Below are positions 36,850 to 45,856 of a stretch of 64,000 nt of DNA, piece after piece. A program made the translations under genes and the position numbers. This DNA comes from Leifsonia tongyongensis (GTDB taxonomy: Bacteria; Actinomycetota; Actinomycetes; Actinomycetales; Microbacteriaceae). Position 1 is the first letter of the stretch. The number at the start of each line of letters is the position of its first letter. Under the pieces are notes generated by a model, which saw nothing but the letters and a program-made list of their open reading frames with translations, was not told the origin of the DNA and did not search any database. The stretch lies in NCBI RefSeq assembly GCF_010686705.1, contig NZ_JAAGWY010000001.1:1116001-1180000 (forward strand), given 5' to 3'.

Positions 36850-37270
36850 CGACGATCCCGCACGCCTCGACCTTGGCGTCATTTGGACCTTCCTTTCCAC
36901 AGAGGCCTACTGGCACCGTTGGCGGACTCGAGCCGACGTTGAAAAGCAAGTGGGCAACGCCTGGCGGGTGGTCGGAGTCTACGAGGAGGAGTCCGGCGAT
37001 CAGGTGGGATTCGCGCGCGCGATCTCCGATGGCGTGAGCGATGCCTACCTGGCCGATGTATTCGTCCTGGCCGCCCATCGTGGACGCGGGCTCGGAAAAC
37101 TCCTTGTCTCCACGATGATCGACGAAGGTCCGGGGAGGAATTTCCGCTGGGTTCTTTTCACCGCGGACGCCCACGGGTTGTACCGCAAGTACGGCTTTCG
37201 CGCGGCCGATGACAAGGCGCTCGTCAGGATGGAACCCCCGTCGCCCGGACTTCATCCGTCGACTTCGTGA
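36833..37270 (+). CDS. GNAT-family N-acetyltransferase
   Basis: 145 residues from GTG 36833, overlapping the preceding gene by 17 bp. The acetyl-CoA loop reads VLAAHRGRGLGKLL (about 75-88), followed by the C-terminal strand/loop HGLYRKYGFRAAD. Short GNATs of this form acetylate small amines and sometimes protect against a toxic amine. Its role in a catabolic operon is unclear; it might detoxify an amino intermediate. Confidence 0.85.
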   Translation: MGYEADDDPARLDLGVIWTFLSTEAYWHRWRTRADVEKQVGNAWRVVGVYEEESGDQVGFARAISDGVSDAYLADVFVLAAHRGRGLGKLLVSTMIDEGPGRNFRWVLFTADAHGLYRKYGFRAADDKALVRMEPPSPGLHPSTS

Positions 37271-37305
37271 ACTGACCACTGCACGACACATTTGAGGAGT
37301 TCGAA

Positions 37306-38583
37306 TTGAAACGGATCGCTGACGTGATCACGGTCCCTGTGCGCACCGGCTTCTACGCTGACGACCAGTCGGCGATTCGCGCGGGAGCCAAGCGCGACGG
37401 TTTCCGCTACATCGGAGAGCCACTGACCCCGGGGTTCATCTCGATTCGCCAGCCGGGTGAGGCGCTCTCCGTGCTGATGGTGCTCGACGACGGACAAGTG
37501 GTCCACGGTGACTGCGCGTCGGTGCAGTACAGCGGTGCCGGCGGCCGCGATCCCGTGTTCTCCGCCGAACGCGCGGCGGCCGACATCGCGGAGTTCGTCA
37601 CGCCGCTGCTGCTCGGGCGTGCCCTCGACAGCTTCCGGGAGCTGACGGCTGAGATCGACGCCGTGCGCACCGAGCGGGGGATCCTCCACACCGCCATCCG
37701 CTACGGCGTCAGCCAAGCAATCCTCGGCGCGGTCGCGGCAGCCCGCGGGGTCACGATGGCAGAAGTGGTGCAACAGGAGTACGCCACGGACGCCCCACTG
37801 CTTCCCGTGCCGATTTACGCGCAGACCGGCGACGACCGGTACCTCAACGCAGACAAGATGATCCTGAAGGGTGTGGATGTGCTTCCGCACGCCCTGATCA
37901 ATACTGTCGAGGAAAAGCTCGGCGCACGCGGGGAGGTCCTGGAAGGGTACCTGCGCTGGCTGGTGGCTCGTATCGATGAGTTGCGTCCGTCGGCCGACTA
38001 CCGCCCGCGCATCCACATCGACACGTACGGCACGATCGGGTTGGCCTTTGGCGGTGAAGTCGGGGCTGTCGCAGACTACTTGGCCGGTCTCGCGCGGATC
38101 TGCGCGCCCTACGAGCTCGCTGTCGAGCATCCGATCGACGCGGGCAGCCGCACGGCTCAGATCGAGCGTTATGTCGAGCTCCGAAAGCAACTGCGTAGTC
38201 GCGGAGCGTCGGTGCGGATCGCCGTCGACGAATGGTGCAACACGATCGACGACATCCGGCTCTTCGTGGAGGCGGGTGCCGCAGACATCATCCACGTCAA
38301 AACACCTGATCTGGGTGGCGTGAATGACACGATCGAGGCCTTGCTTCTGGTCAGGTCGGCCGGGCTGGAGGCGTACTGCGGAGGGACCTGCAACGAGACC
38401 GAGCGATCCGCCCAGGTCTCTGCGCACATCGCGATGGCGTGTGGTGCGAGCCAGGTTCTCGCGAAGCCCGGGATGGGTGTCGATGAAGGGCTGATGATTG
38501 TCGGCAACGAGATGGCGCGCACTGCCGCGCTCGTCAATGCGCGGTCCCTTTCGGCGGAAACGACAAGGAACACCTCCCGATGA
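37306..38583 (+). CDS. Methylaspartate ammonia-lyase
   Basis: Enolase-superfamily enzyme that eliminates ammonia from (2S,3S)-3-methylaspartate to give mesaconate (EC 4.3.1.2). 425 residues, close to the clostridial enzyme. DDGQVVHGDCASVQYSG is the capping domain. PIYAQTGDDRY and LPHALINTVEEKLG supply the substrate-binding His. HIDTYG, ELAVEHPID and VDEWCNT supply the three metal ligands. HVKTPDLGG has the general base Lys332 (Lys331 in the Clostridium enzyme). Start is TTG 37306 with GAGGAG at 37294-37299. The stop overlaps the CoA-transferase ATG. No glutamate mutase is encoded nearby, so methylaspartate or a precursor must come from another source. Confidence 0.95.
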   Translation: MKRIADVITVPVRTGFYADDQSAIRAGAKRDGFRYIGEPLTPGFISIRQPGEALSVLMVLDDGQVVHGDCASVQYSGAGGRDPVFSAERAAADIAEFVTPLLLGRALDSFRELTAEIDAVRTERGILHTAIRYGVSQAILGAVAAARGVTMAEVVQQEYATDAPLLPVPIYAQTGDDRYLNADKMILKGVDVLPHALINTVEEKLGARGEVLEGYLRWLVARIDELRPSADYRPRIHIDTYGTIGLAFGGEVGAVADYLAGLARICAPYELAVEHPIDAGSRTAQIERYVELRKQLRSRGASVRIAVDEWCNTIDDIRLFVEAGAADIIHVKTPDLGGVNDTIEALLLVRSAGLEAYCGGTCNETERSAQVSAHIAMACGASQVLAKPGMGVDEGLMIVGNEMARTAALVNARSLSAETTRNTSR

Positions 38584-39797
38584 AACCTCTTGCAGATCTT
38601 CGCATCCTCGCCGTTGAGCAGTACGGCGCTGGACCGTTCGGCAGTGTGCACCTTGCCGACCTCGGTGCTGAGGTCATCAAGATCGAAGACCCGGGCAGCG
38701 GGGGAGACGTCGGTCGTTATGTTCCGCCGTACCAGAGTGGTGAGGACAGCCTGTTCTTCGAGGTGTTCAATCGCAACAAGCGGAGCATCGGGCTCGACCT
38801 TTCGCAGCCGGCCGACCGGCAGGTGTTCGAGGACCTCGTGCGGGTCAGCGATGTGGTCTACTCGAACCTCCGCGGCGACGTGCCGGCGAAGATCGGCATC
38901 ACCTACGACGACCTGAAACACCTGAACCCGGCGATCGTGTGCTGCGCGCTGACCGGGTTCGGGATGACGGGACCTCGCGCTTCCGAGCCCGGGTATGACT
39001 ACATCCTGCAGGGCGCGGCAGGCTGGATGGACATCACCGGAGAGCCCGGCGGGCCGCCCACGAAATCCGGGCTCTCGCTCGTCGACTATTCGGGAGGCCT
39101 CGTCGCCGCGATCTCGATCCTCGCCGGGGTGCACGCCGCCCGCAGGGACGGGGTCGGGATGGACTGCGACGTCAGCCTGTTCGATACGGCGATCTCGATG
39201 CTCACCTATCCGGCGATCTGGAGTCTCAACGGCGACTTCACGCCGCGGCGCACCCACCACTCCGCGCATCCGTCGCTGGTGCCGTTCCAGGCGTTCCAGG
39301 TCGCGGACGGCTGGATCGTCGTGGCGAGCCCGAAAGAGAAGTTCTGGCAGCGACTCGCCGAGGTGCTCGGTCGCCCGGATCTCGCCGAGGACGAACGGTT
39401 CCGGGACTTCGCCGGCCGCCGTCGGAACGCTGAAGAGCTTCTGCCGATCCTCGACGGGATCTTCCTGACCAAGACGGAGAAGGAGTGGCTCGCTGTGCTC
39501 CGGGCGGCCGGTGTGCCCTGCGGGCCGGTCAATTCCGTCGCCCAGGCGCTCGCCGATGAGCAGACGGTCGCGCGCGGGATGGTCGTCGAGTCCGAGCATC
39601 CGGAGTTCGGTACGGTGCGGCAGGTGCGCAGCCCGGTGCGCGTCGGCACGGAACCGGTCGAATACCGGCGCGCTCCGCAACGGAACGAAGACGCCGACTA
39701 TGTGTACACCGAGGTCCTCGGTTACGACGACGGGCAGATCCAGCGGCTGAGGAACGACGAACGCGAACTTGCCGTCAATGGAGGTCGGAGCGAATGA
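38580..39797 (+). CDS. Class III CoA-transferase (CaiB/BaiF), probable mesaconate CoA-transferase
   Basis: 405-residue family III acyl-CoA transferase. The N-terminal QYGAGPFGSVHLADLGAEVIKIE is diagnostic, and the catalytic Asp is in EPGYDYILQGAAGWM (about 137-151). Placed directly after methylaspartate ammonia-lyase and before a hydratase and lyase, it most likely transfers CoA from succinyl-CoA (or another donor) to mesaconate. A mesaconyl-CoA C1-C4 transferase is the other possibility. Both junctions are ATGA overlaps. Confidence 0.9.
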   Translation: MKPLADLRILAVEQYGAGPFGSVHLADLGAEVIKIEDPGSGGDVGRYVPPYQSGEDSLFFEVFNRNKRSIGLDLSQPADRQVFEDLVRVSDVVYSNLRGDVPAKIGITYDDLKHLNPAIVCCALTGFGMTGPRASEPGYDYILQGAAGWMDITGEPGGPPTKSGLSLVDYSGGLVAAISILAGVHAARRDGVGMDCDVSLFDTAISMLTYPAIWSLNGDFTPRRTHHSAHPSLVPFQAFQVADGWIVVASPKEKFWQRLAEVLGRPDLAEDERFRDFAGRRRNAEELLPILDGIFLTKTEKEWLAVLRAAGVPCGPVNSVAQALADEQTVARGMVVESEHPEFGTVRQVRSPVRVGTEPVEYRRAPQRNEDADYVYTEVLGYDDGQIQRLRNDERELAVNGGRSE

Positions 39798-40291
39798 CGA
39801 TACGCGAAGGCTGGCAGGGCCGCTTCTACGAAGACTTCGAGGTGGGCGACGTGTACCGGCACGGTCTCGGACGCACCATCACCCAGGCCGACAACATCTG
39901 GTTCACCCTCCTCACCCAGAACACGGCGCGTGTCCACTTCGACGCGCACTATGCCGAGCAGACCGAGTTCGGGCGTCCGCTGGTGAACTCGACGTTCACG
40001 ATCGCTCTGGTTACGGGGCAGTCGGTCAGCGATGTCTCGTACAACGTGATGGCGAACCTCGGCTGGGATAGTGTGCGTTTGCCTCATCCACTGTTCGAAG
40101 GCGATACGGTCTACTCGTCGTCGGAAGTGGTCAGCCTGCGCGAATCCCGGTCCCGACCGGAGGTGGGCATCGTGACGGTCCACACCACCGGAACGAACCA
40201 ACTCGGGGTCCCTGTCATCACCTTCGACCGCACCGTGATGGTCTACCGCCGCGGGTTCGGCCCGACGCAGGGCCCCGTCGCCGCACCATGA
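39794..40291 (+). CDS. MaoC-like hydratase, probable mesaconyl-CoA hydratase
   Basis: 165-residue single hot-dog-fold hydratase. The segment NTARVHFDAHYAEQTEFGRPLVN (about 36-58) holds the hydratase-type active site, and the C-terminal strand is FDRTVMVYRR. In the methylaspartate and ethylmalonyl-CoA routes a MaoC protein interconverts mesaconyl-CoA and beta-methylmalyl-CoA, which fits this position between CoA-transferase and lyase. Start overlaps the CoA-transferase stop, and its own end overlaps the lyase start. Confidence 0.88.
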   Translation: MTIREGWQGRFYEDFEVGDVYRHGLGRTITQADNIWFTLLTQNTARVHFDAHYAEQTEFGRPLVNSTFTIALVTGQSVSDVSYNVMANLGWDSVRLPHPLFEGDTVYSSSEVVSLRESRSRPEVGIVTVHTTGTNQLGVPVITFDRTVMVYRRGFGPTQGPVAAP

Positions 40292-41202
40292 CCTCGACGC
40301 GTGAGGTGACAGAAGCCCTTCGCGCCGCCCGGTCCTTCCTGTTCGTCCCCGGCGACCGGCCGGAACGGGTCGGCCGGGCTCTCACCTCGGAGGCCGACGC
40401 GGTCATCATCGACCTCGAGGACGCAGTGCGCGCCGATCGGAAGCAGGCCGCCCGTTCGGTGGTGCGCACTCTTCGCACCGGTCCTGGTGGTCGTCCACCG
40501 TTGGTGCTTGTACGGGTGAACGCGTTCGGCTCGCCCGAGTTCGCCGACGACGTTGCAGCTTCGTTGGAGGGCGGCGCCGCGGCCCTGATGATCCCCAAGT
40601 TCGTTCCCGGAAGACAAGCCGACCAAGTCGACGAGGCGTTGTCGGCGATCGAGCAGGCTCACGGTGAATCAACAGCGCCGGTGGTGGGGCTGATTGAATC
40701 GGCCGCCGGAGTGCTCGGCCTGTCGAGTCAGGTCACTCTCCCCGCGCGCTTCTCGCGTCTCGCCTTCGGGGCGGCTGACTACTATGCAGACCTCAGGCTG
40801 TCGTATCAGCCGTCGGGAACGCATACCGAACTCGCCATGACGACCCTCGTCGTCGCGAGCGCAGCACAAGGCCTGGCCGCGCCCCTCGCTTCTCCCCATT
40901 TCGCGCTCGACGACGCAGCAGGACTGGTCGCCGCTTCGCGGCACGCCCGAGATCTCGGCTTCGGCGGCGCGCTGTGCATCCACCCCGCACAGCTGCACAC
41001 GGTCAACGAGCAATTCGGACCCCATGAAGCGCAGCGGTTGTGGGCCCAGCACGTAGCCGACGCCTGGGACGACCCTGCAAACCGTGGGCGAGGGGCGATC
41101 CGGGTGGACGACCAACTCGTCGACGAAGCAATTGTCCGCCGCGCGAGGCAGATCCTCCGTGAGCTCGAGATAGCCGAAGCGAACGAAGAAGGGCAGGCCT
41201 GA
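40288..41202 (+). CDS. HpcH/HpaI/CitE-type lyase, probable beta-methylmalyl-CoA lyase
   Basis: 304-residue CitE-like aldolase. It shows RSFLFVPGDRPERV (11-24), the metal/CoA segment ADAVIIDLEDAV (36-47), VGLIESAAGV with the metal-binding Glu, and FGAADYYADL. Expected reaction: beta-methylmalyl-CoA to propionyl-CoA and glyoxylate. Last gene of the ten-gene operon. Its final codons (EANEEGQA) and stop lie inside copy 3 of the dispersed hairpin repeat, which serves as terminator. Its C-terminus may therefore have been rewritten by the repeat. Confidence 0.9.
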   Translation: MTSTREVTEALRAARSFLFVPGDRPERVGRALTSEADAVIIDLEDAVRADRKQAARSVVRTLRTGPGGRPPLVLVRVNAFGSPEFADDVAASLEGGAAALMIPKFVPGRQADQVDEALSAIEQAHGESTAPVVGLIESAAGVLGLSSQVTLPARFSRLAFGAADYYADLRLSYQPSGTHTELAMTTLVVASAAQGLAAPLASPHFALDDAAGLVAASRHARDLGFGGALCIHPAQLHTVNEQFGPHEAQRLWAQHVADAWDDPANRGRGAIRVDDQLVDEAIVRRARQILRELEIAEANEEGQA

Positions 41203-41237
41203 CGGAAACGTCGGGCCGGCCTTTCCTGTTCTTCGAG
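41181..41237. repeat. Dispersed intergenic repeat, copy 3 (hairpin A only), operon terminator
   Basis: GAACGAAGAA, then GGC-GGCCtGACG, GAAA loop, CGTCgGGCCgGCC (about 41191-41223), then CTTTCCTGTTCTTCGAG. It is nearly identical to hairpin A of copy 1. The stop codon of the lyase gene (41200-41202) is within the left arm. Confidence 0.8.
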
Positions 41238-41286
41238 CGCTCCTCGTTACATCATCCGACATTCACAAGGCGTCGCGGACCCGCGC

Positions 41287-42188
<902 letters not shown>

Positions 42189-42210
42189 AACGCAAGGGGA
42201 CAAACGACAA

Positions 42211-42786
42211 ATGACCAACGACACGATCGAGCACGAGCACATCGTCCGGGTGGCCGACCAGCTCTTCTACGAACGCGGCATTCACGCGGTCGGCATGGAC
42301 GCCATTCGCACGGCTGCCAGCGTTCCTCTGAAGCGCCTCTACGCCGAGTTCGCCTCGAAGGATGCGCTACTGGCGGAGGTCTTGCATTACCGGTCGGGGA
42401 TCTGGGATGCGGGGATAGCGACCGCCGCGGCCGCCGCGACGACTCCGCGCGACAAGCTGTTGGCGATCTACGACTTCCTCGACGAGTGGTTCCGAGCCGA
42501 AGACTTCCGCGGATGCGGCTTCATCAACGCCTTCGGCGAAATGAGCGCGGTCTCGCCGGCCGTGGTCGAGATCGCGCGCGGTCAGAAGGAACGGTTCCAG
42601 CGATACGTTTCCGCTCTCGTCGATGAGCTCGGTGCCCCGCCAGCCCTCGCCGACCAGCTCGCCATCCTCGCCGAAGGGGCACAGACCACGGCGGCGATCA
42701 GCGGGAGCCCTAATGCGGCCGCGCATGCCCGCGCGGCTGCCTCAACGCTCATCGATGCAGCACTGTCCTCACGGGCGGCCTCGTAA
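42211..42786 (+). CDS. TetR-family transcriptional regulator
   Basis: 191-residue regulator. The N-terminal HTH region covers ADQLFYERGIHAVGMDAIRTAASVPLKRLYAEFASKDAL, read at about 14-50, and ends in the usual Y-x-x-F-x-SKD-x-L helix. The C-terminal domain has the cysteine-bearing loop EDFRGCGFINAFGE, common in YcdC/AcnR-like repressors of redox or electrophile genes. Divergent from the hydrolase at 41287 and next to the twin GAGAAC palindromes that it probably binds. Confidence 0.88.
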   Translation: MTNDTIEHEHIVRVADQLFYERGIHAVGMDAIRTAASVPLKRLYAEFASKDALLAEVLHYRSGIWDAGIATAAAAATTPRDKLLAIYDFLDEWFRAEDFRGCGFINAFGEMSAVSPAVVEIARGQKERFQRYVSALVDELGAPPALADQLAILAEGAQTTAAISGSPNAAAHARAAASTLIDAALSSRAAS

Positions 42787-42841
42787 GAACCGCTCCCAGG
42801 ATCCGGGTCGGCTGATGCCGATTCCCCGTTACGCTGGATCG

Positions 42842-43432
42842 ATGCAGGCTCAGACAGCGCGACCGCGCCCTCGGCGGCTCGAGGCGAGTGAGAGACGCCG
42901 GGAGATCATCGAGGTGAGCACGCAGCTCATCGCTGAGCGCGGCTACCGCGGAGTATCGCTCGACAATATCGCCGAGGCCTGCGGGATTACGAAGCAGGGA
43001 CTGCTGCATCATTTCCGTTCCAAAGCCGAACTCCTCGTCGCGGTGCTCGAGTATCGCGACGAAGTCGATCTTGCGGAGTCGACCCGGCGTGCGCCGAGGT
43101 CGCTTACCAGGGCGGGATTCCGCGAGGAGATCAGGGAATCCGCCAGGCGCAGCATTGCGCGCCCTGGAATCGTTCAGCTCTATGCCGTGCTGAGCGCCGA
43201 GGCGCTGGACCCCGAGCATCCGGCCCACGCGTACTTCATCCGGCGCCTGAACTGGACTCGCGAACTCCTGCGCCAGGGGGCCGTGTCCTGGCATCCCGAT
43301 CCTGAGGGATTCGCGATCGAGCTCCTTTCGTTCATCGATGGCCTCCAGCTGAACTGGCTACGTGACCCCTCGATAGATCTCGAGGCCCGAGCGCTCCAGT
43401 ACGTCGACCGGATCCTGGCCGAGTACTCGTAA
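42842..43432 (+). CDS. TetR-family transcriptional regulator (BetI/AcrR-like)
   Basis: 196 residues from ATG 42842 (ATG 42815 is an in-frame alternative). The HTH region runs STQLIAERGYRGVSLDNIAEACGITKQGLLHHFRSKAEL at about 22-60, closing with HHFRSK. The C-terminal domain is of the TetR_C_6 kind with LSAEALDPEHPAHAYF. It lies upstream of the GH3 operon on the same strand. A 37-bp palindrome sits between this gene and that operon, making it the best candidate regulator of the beta-glycoside genes. Confidence 0.88.
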   Translation: MQAQTARPRPRRLEASERRREIIEVSTQLIAERGYRGVSLDNIAEACGITKQGLLHHFRSKAELLVAVLEYRDEVDLAESTRRAPRSLTRAGFREEIRESARRSIARPGIVQLYAVLSAEALDPEHPAHAYFIRRLNWTRELLRQGAVSWHPDPEGFAIELLSFIDGLQLNWLRDPSIDLEARALQYVDRILAEYS

Positions 43433-43479
43433 CGGGGCGGCACGCGCCGTTTCGCAAGCGTTCGAGGTCCAATTTCCGG

Positions 43480-43505
43480 GGCGTCGCGAGCCCGCGCGCG
43501 ACGCC
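43480..43505 (+). terminator. Hairpin after the second TetR gene
   Basis: GGCGTCGCG (43480-43488) pairs perfectly with CGCGACGCC (43497-43505) with an 8-nt loop, about 50 bp after the stop. It lacks a U-run, so termination would be inefficient. Confidence 0.4.
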
Positions 43506-43585
43506 GTGGCACCCGTTTGCTTCGCGGGTGTCGCGTTGACCAATGCGTGATCGGCGCCAACTTGCGTTTGCCTCCATGTCGTCGT

Positions 43586-43622
43586 AAAGTCGCTAACTAC
43601 CAATTGGTAAGTTAGCGACTTT
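43586..43622. promoter_or_regulatory. 37-bp palindrome, candidate operator of the GH3 operon
   Basis: Thirteen-bp arms (AAAGTCGCTAACT at 43586-43598 and its complement at 43610-43622) enclose an 11-bp centre that is itself palindromic (ACCAATTGGT plus A). It lies 26 bp before the GH3 start. The nested symmetry would suit two repressor dimers or a dimer bound to the core. Confidence 0.7.
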
Positions 43623-43648
43623 CCTACGGACGTCGACACAGGAGTCAC

Positions 43649-45856
43649 ATGTCATCCCCTGCAACCCCGGCCGCGCTCAGCGCACGCGAGTTCGCTGCAT
43701 CCGTTGGTCGCATTCGTGGGGGAGGCTCAGCGCCCACTGAAGCGAGCCGCCTGTTCGACCAGCTCACTGACGACGAAAGACTGGGACTGCTCGACGGTGA
43801 CTTGACCTTCGCGCAGGGCCTGAGGAGCATGGCGAAGGGCGGTTACAACCACACGCCCTATATCGCTGGCGCGGTCGAGCGTCTCGGGATCCCAGGGATC
43901 CGGTTCACAGACGGCCCGCGTGGAATCGTCATGGGCGACTCGACCGCATTCCCAGTCGCGATCGCACGCGCCGCGACGTTCGACTGCGATCTCGAAGAGG
44001 AGATCGGGCAAGCGATCGGAATGGAAGGCCGGGCCCAGGGAGCAAACCTCTTCGGCGGTGTCTGCGTCAATCTGCTGCGCCACCCCGGCTGGGGGCGGGC
44101 GCAAGAGTCCTACGGCGAAGACCCCATCGTGCTGGGCGAGATGGGTGCCGCCCTCACACGGGGCGTCCGCACAGAGCTCATGGCATGCGTCAAGCACTTC
44201 GCGCTCAACTCCATGGAGAATGCGCGGTTCCGGGTCGACGTAACGGCGACCGACCGGGATCTGCACGAGGTGTACCTGCAACACTTCAAGCGCGTCGTGG
44301 AAGAAGGCGCGGAATGCGTCATGAGCGCATACAACTCGGTTAACGGTCAGTGGGCCGGCGACAGCTCCGTACTCCTCACGGACATCCTGCGCGACGAATG
44401 GAAATTCGACGGGTTCGTCATGTCCGACTTCATCTGGGGGCACCGCGACCCGATCGGTTCGGTTGGCGCCGGCCTTGACCTCGAGATGCCGTTTCGGCAG
44501 CAACGAGCCAAAGCGCTGCCGTCCGCGCTCGCCGATGGAAGGCTTCGTCGCTCCGACCTCCGGCGGGCAGGAGAACGACTGCTCCGAGCCCAACTCGTGT
44601 GGGCATCCGCCCACGCGGAGGCTGCACCGCCGATGTCGGTGGTCGCATCGGCGAACCATGCCGCGCTTGCGCGCCGCGCCGCGGCGCAGAGCGCCGTCCT
44701 GCTGCGCAACATTCCTTACGGCGCGAACTCCGGAAACGCCCTCCCATTCGACCGATCGGTGAAGTCGATCGCGGTCCTCGGTCAGCTCGCGTCGGAGCCG
44801 AACCTGGGCGATGCGGGCAGCTCGAAGGTGCGGGCGCCGTACGCCGTCTCCATCCTCGAAGGCTTGCGAAATCGCGCCGGCGTCGAGGTCCGGTACGAGT
44901 CCAAGCGTCGCGAAGACATGCTTCGCGTTGCCCGCGAAAGCGATGCTGCCGTGGTCGTCGTCGGTATGGGGGCAAAGGACGAAGGCGAATCGATGCTGGC
45001 CACCGACAAAGCCGCGGCCAGACTGATCCCCGGGCTGACAGGCAAGGTATTCACGCTGCTGGGCACGCTCACCGCGCGAACCGGAACCGCAATGGGAGGC
45101 GACCGGCACGACCTCGGCCTCAAGCCGAACGACATCGAGCTCGTCAGGTCCGTGGCTGCCGTGAACCCCCGCACGGTGGTCGTGATCATCGCGGGCAGCG
45201 CCATCACCCTCGAAGAGATTCGCGGTGAGGTGTCCGCAATCCTCTACGCCTGGTACCCCGGAATGGAGGGCGGGAACGCCATCGCAGACGTGCTCTTCGG
45301 CGACGCCGAGCCGGAAGGCCGACTGCCCTTCGCCATCCCCGCCTCGACGGAACACCTGCCCCACTGGGACCCGGACGCGAACAGCGCGACCTACGACCGG
45401 TGGTGGGGGTACCGGATGCTCGACCGCGACCACCATCAGCCCGCCTACCCGTTCGGGTTCGGCCTGGGGTATAGCAGCCACTCCCTCGACAGCATTGCGG
45501 TGCGCCACCTTCACGGCGCGATCGTGGCGACCGTCACGATAACCAACACGGGGGATTCGAACTCGAGTTCAGTCGTTCAGGTCTACGCGACACACGTTCA
45601 TCGCACACCGGACGAGTACGCGAAGCAACTCATCGGGTTCGCCAAAGTGCGCACGGTTGCCGGTCGGACCACCACAGTGGACGTCGCCTGTTCGCTGGCA
45701 CCAATCAGCCGACGAGACGGCGAATCCCACGAATGGCGAGTGCTCGCAGGCGACTACGAGATCTCCGCAACCCAGTTCGCGGGGGATCCCGACGCGGTCA
45801 AGGCCACGCTTACGATCCGCTCCGCCCACGCCGATGAAGGAGTACAAACCCCATGA
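43649..45856 (+). CDS. Glycoside hydrolase family 3 (beta-glucosidase/beta-xylosidase type)
   Basis: 735-residue retaining beta-glycosidase without signal peptide. The N-terminal barrel has IPGIRFTDGPRGI, KHFALNSMEN (substrate-binding Lys-His), and FVMSDFIWGHRDP with the nucleophile Asp; most GH3 enzymes have Trp after SD, here Phe. The alpha/beta sandwich domain and a C-terminal FnIII-like domain follow (AYPFGFGLGYSSHSL, IGFAKVRTVAGRTTTV). ATG 43649 has AGGAG upstream. Its stop overlaps the esterase ATG. First gene of the operon and probably acts on imported beta-oligosaccharides; the exact sugar is unknown. Confidence 0.92.
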   Translation: MSSPATPAALSAREFAASVGRIRGGGSAPTEASRLFDQLTDDERLGLLDGDLTFAQGLRSMAKGGYNHTPYIAGAVERLGIPGIRFTDGPRGIVMGDSTAFPVAIARAATFDCDLEEEIGQAIGMEGRAQGANLFGGVCVNLLRHPGWGRAQESYGEDPIVLGEMGAALTRGVRTELMACVKHFALNSMENARFRVDVTATDRDLHEVYLQHFKRVVEEGAECVMSAYNSVNGQWAGDSSVLLTDILRDEWKFDGFVMSDFIWGHRDPIGSVGAGLDLEMPFRQQRAKALPSALADGRLRRSDLRRAGERLLRAQLVWASAHAEAAPPMSVVASANHAALARRAAAQSAVLLRNIPYGANSGNALPFDRSVKSIAVLGQLASEPNLGDAGSSKVRAPYAVSILEGLRNRAGVEVRYESKRREDMLRVARESDAAVVVVGMGAKDEGESMLATDKAAARLIPGLTGKVFTLLGTLTARTGTAMGGDRHDLGLKPNDIELVRSVAAVNPRTVVVIIAGSAITLEEIRGEVSAILYAWYPGMEGGNAIADVLFGDAEPEGRLPFAIPASTEHLPHWDPDANSATYDRWWGYRMLDRDHHQPAYPFGFGLGYSSHSLDSIAVRHLHGAIVATVTITNTGDSNSSSVVQVYATHVHRTPDEYAKQLIGFAKVRTVAGRTTTVDVACSLAPISRRDGESHEWRVLAGDYEISATQFAGDPDAVKATLTIRSAHADEGVQTP

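Noticed and set aside
43727-45514. Very long open frame on the minus strand opposite the first GH3 gene
   Set aside because: It is an antisense shadow produced by high-GC codon bias. Its translation has no recognisable domain, while the plus strand has full GH3 motifs.
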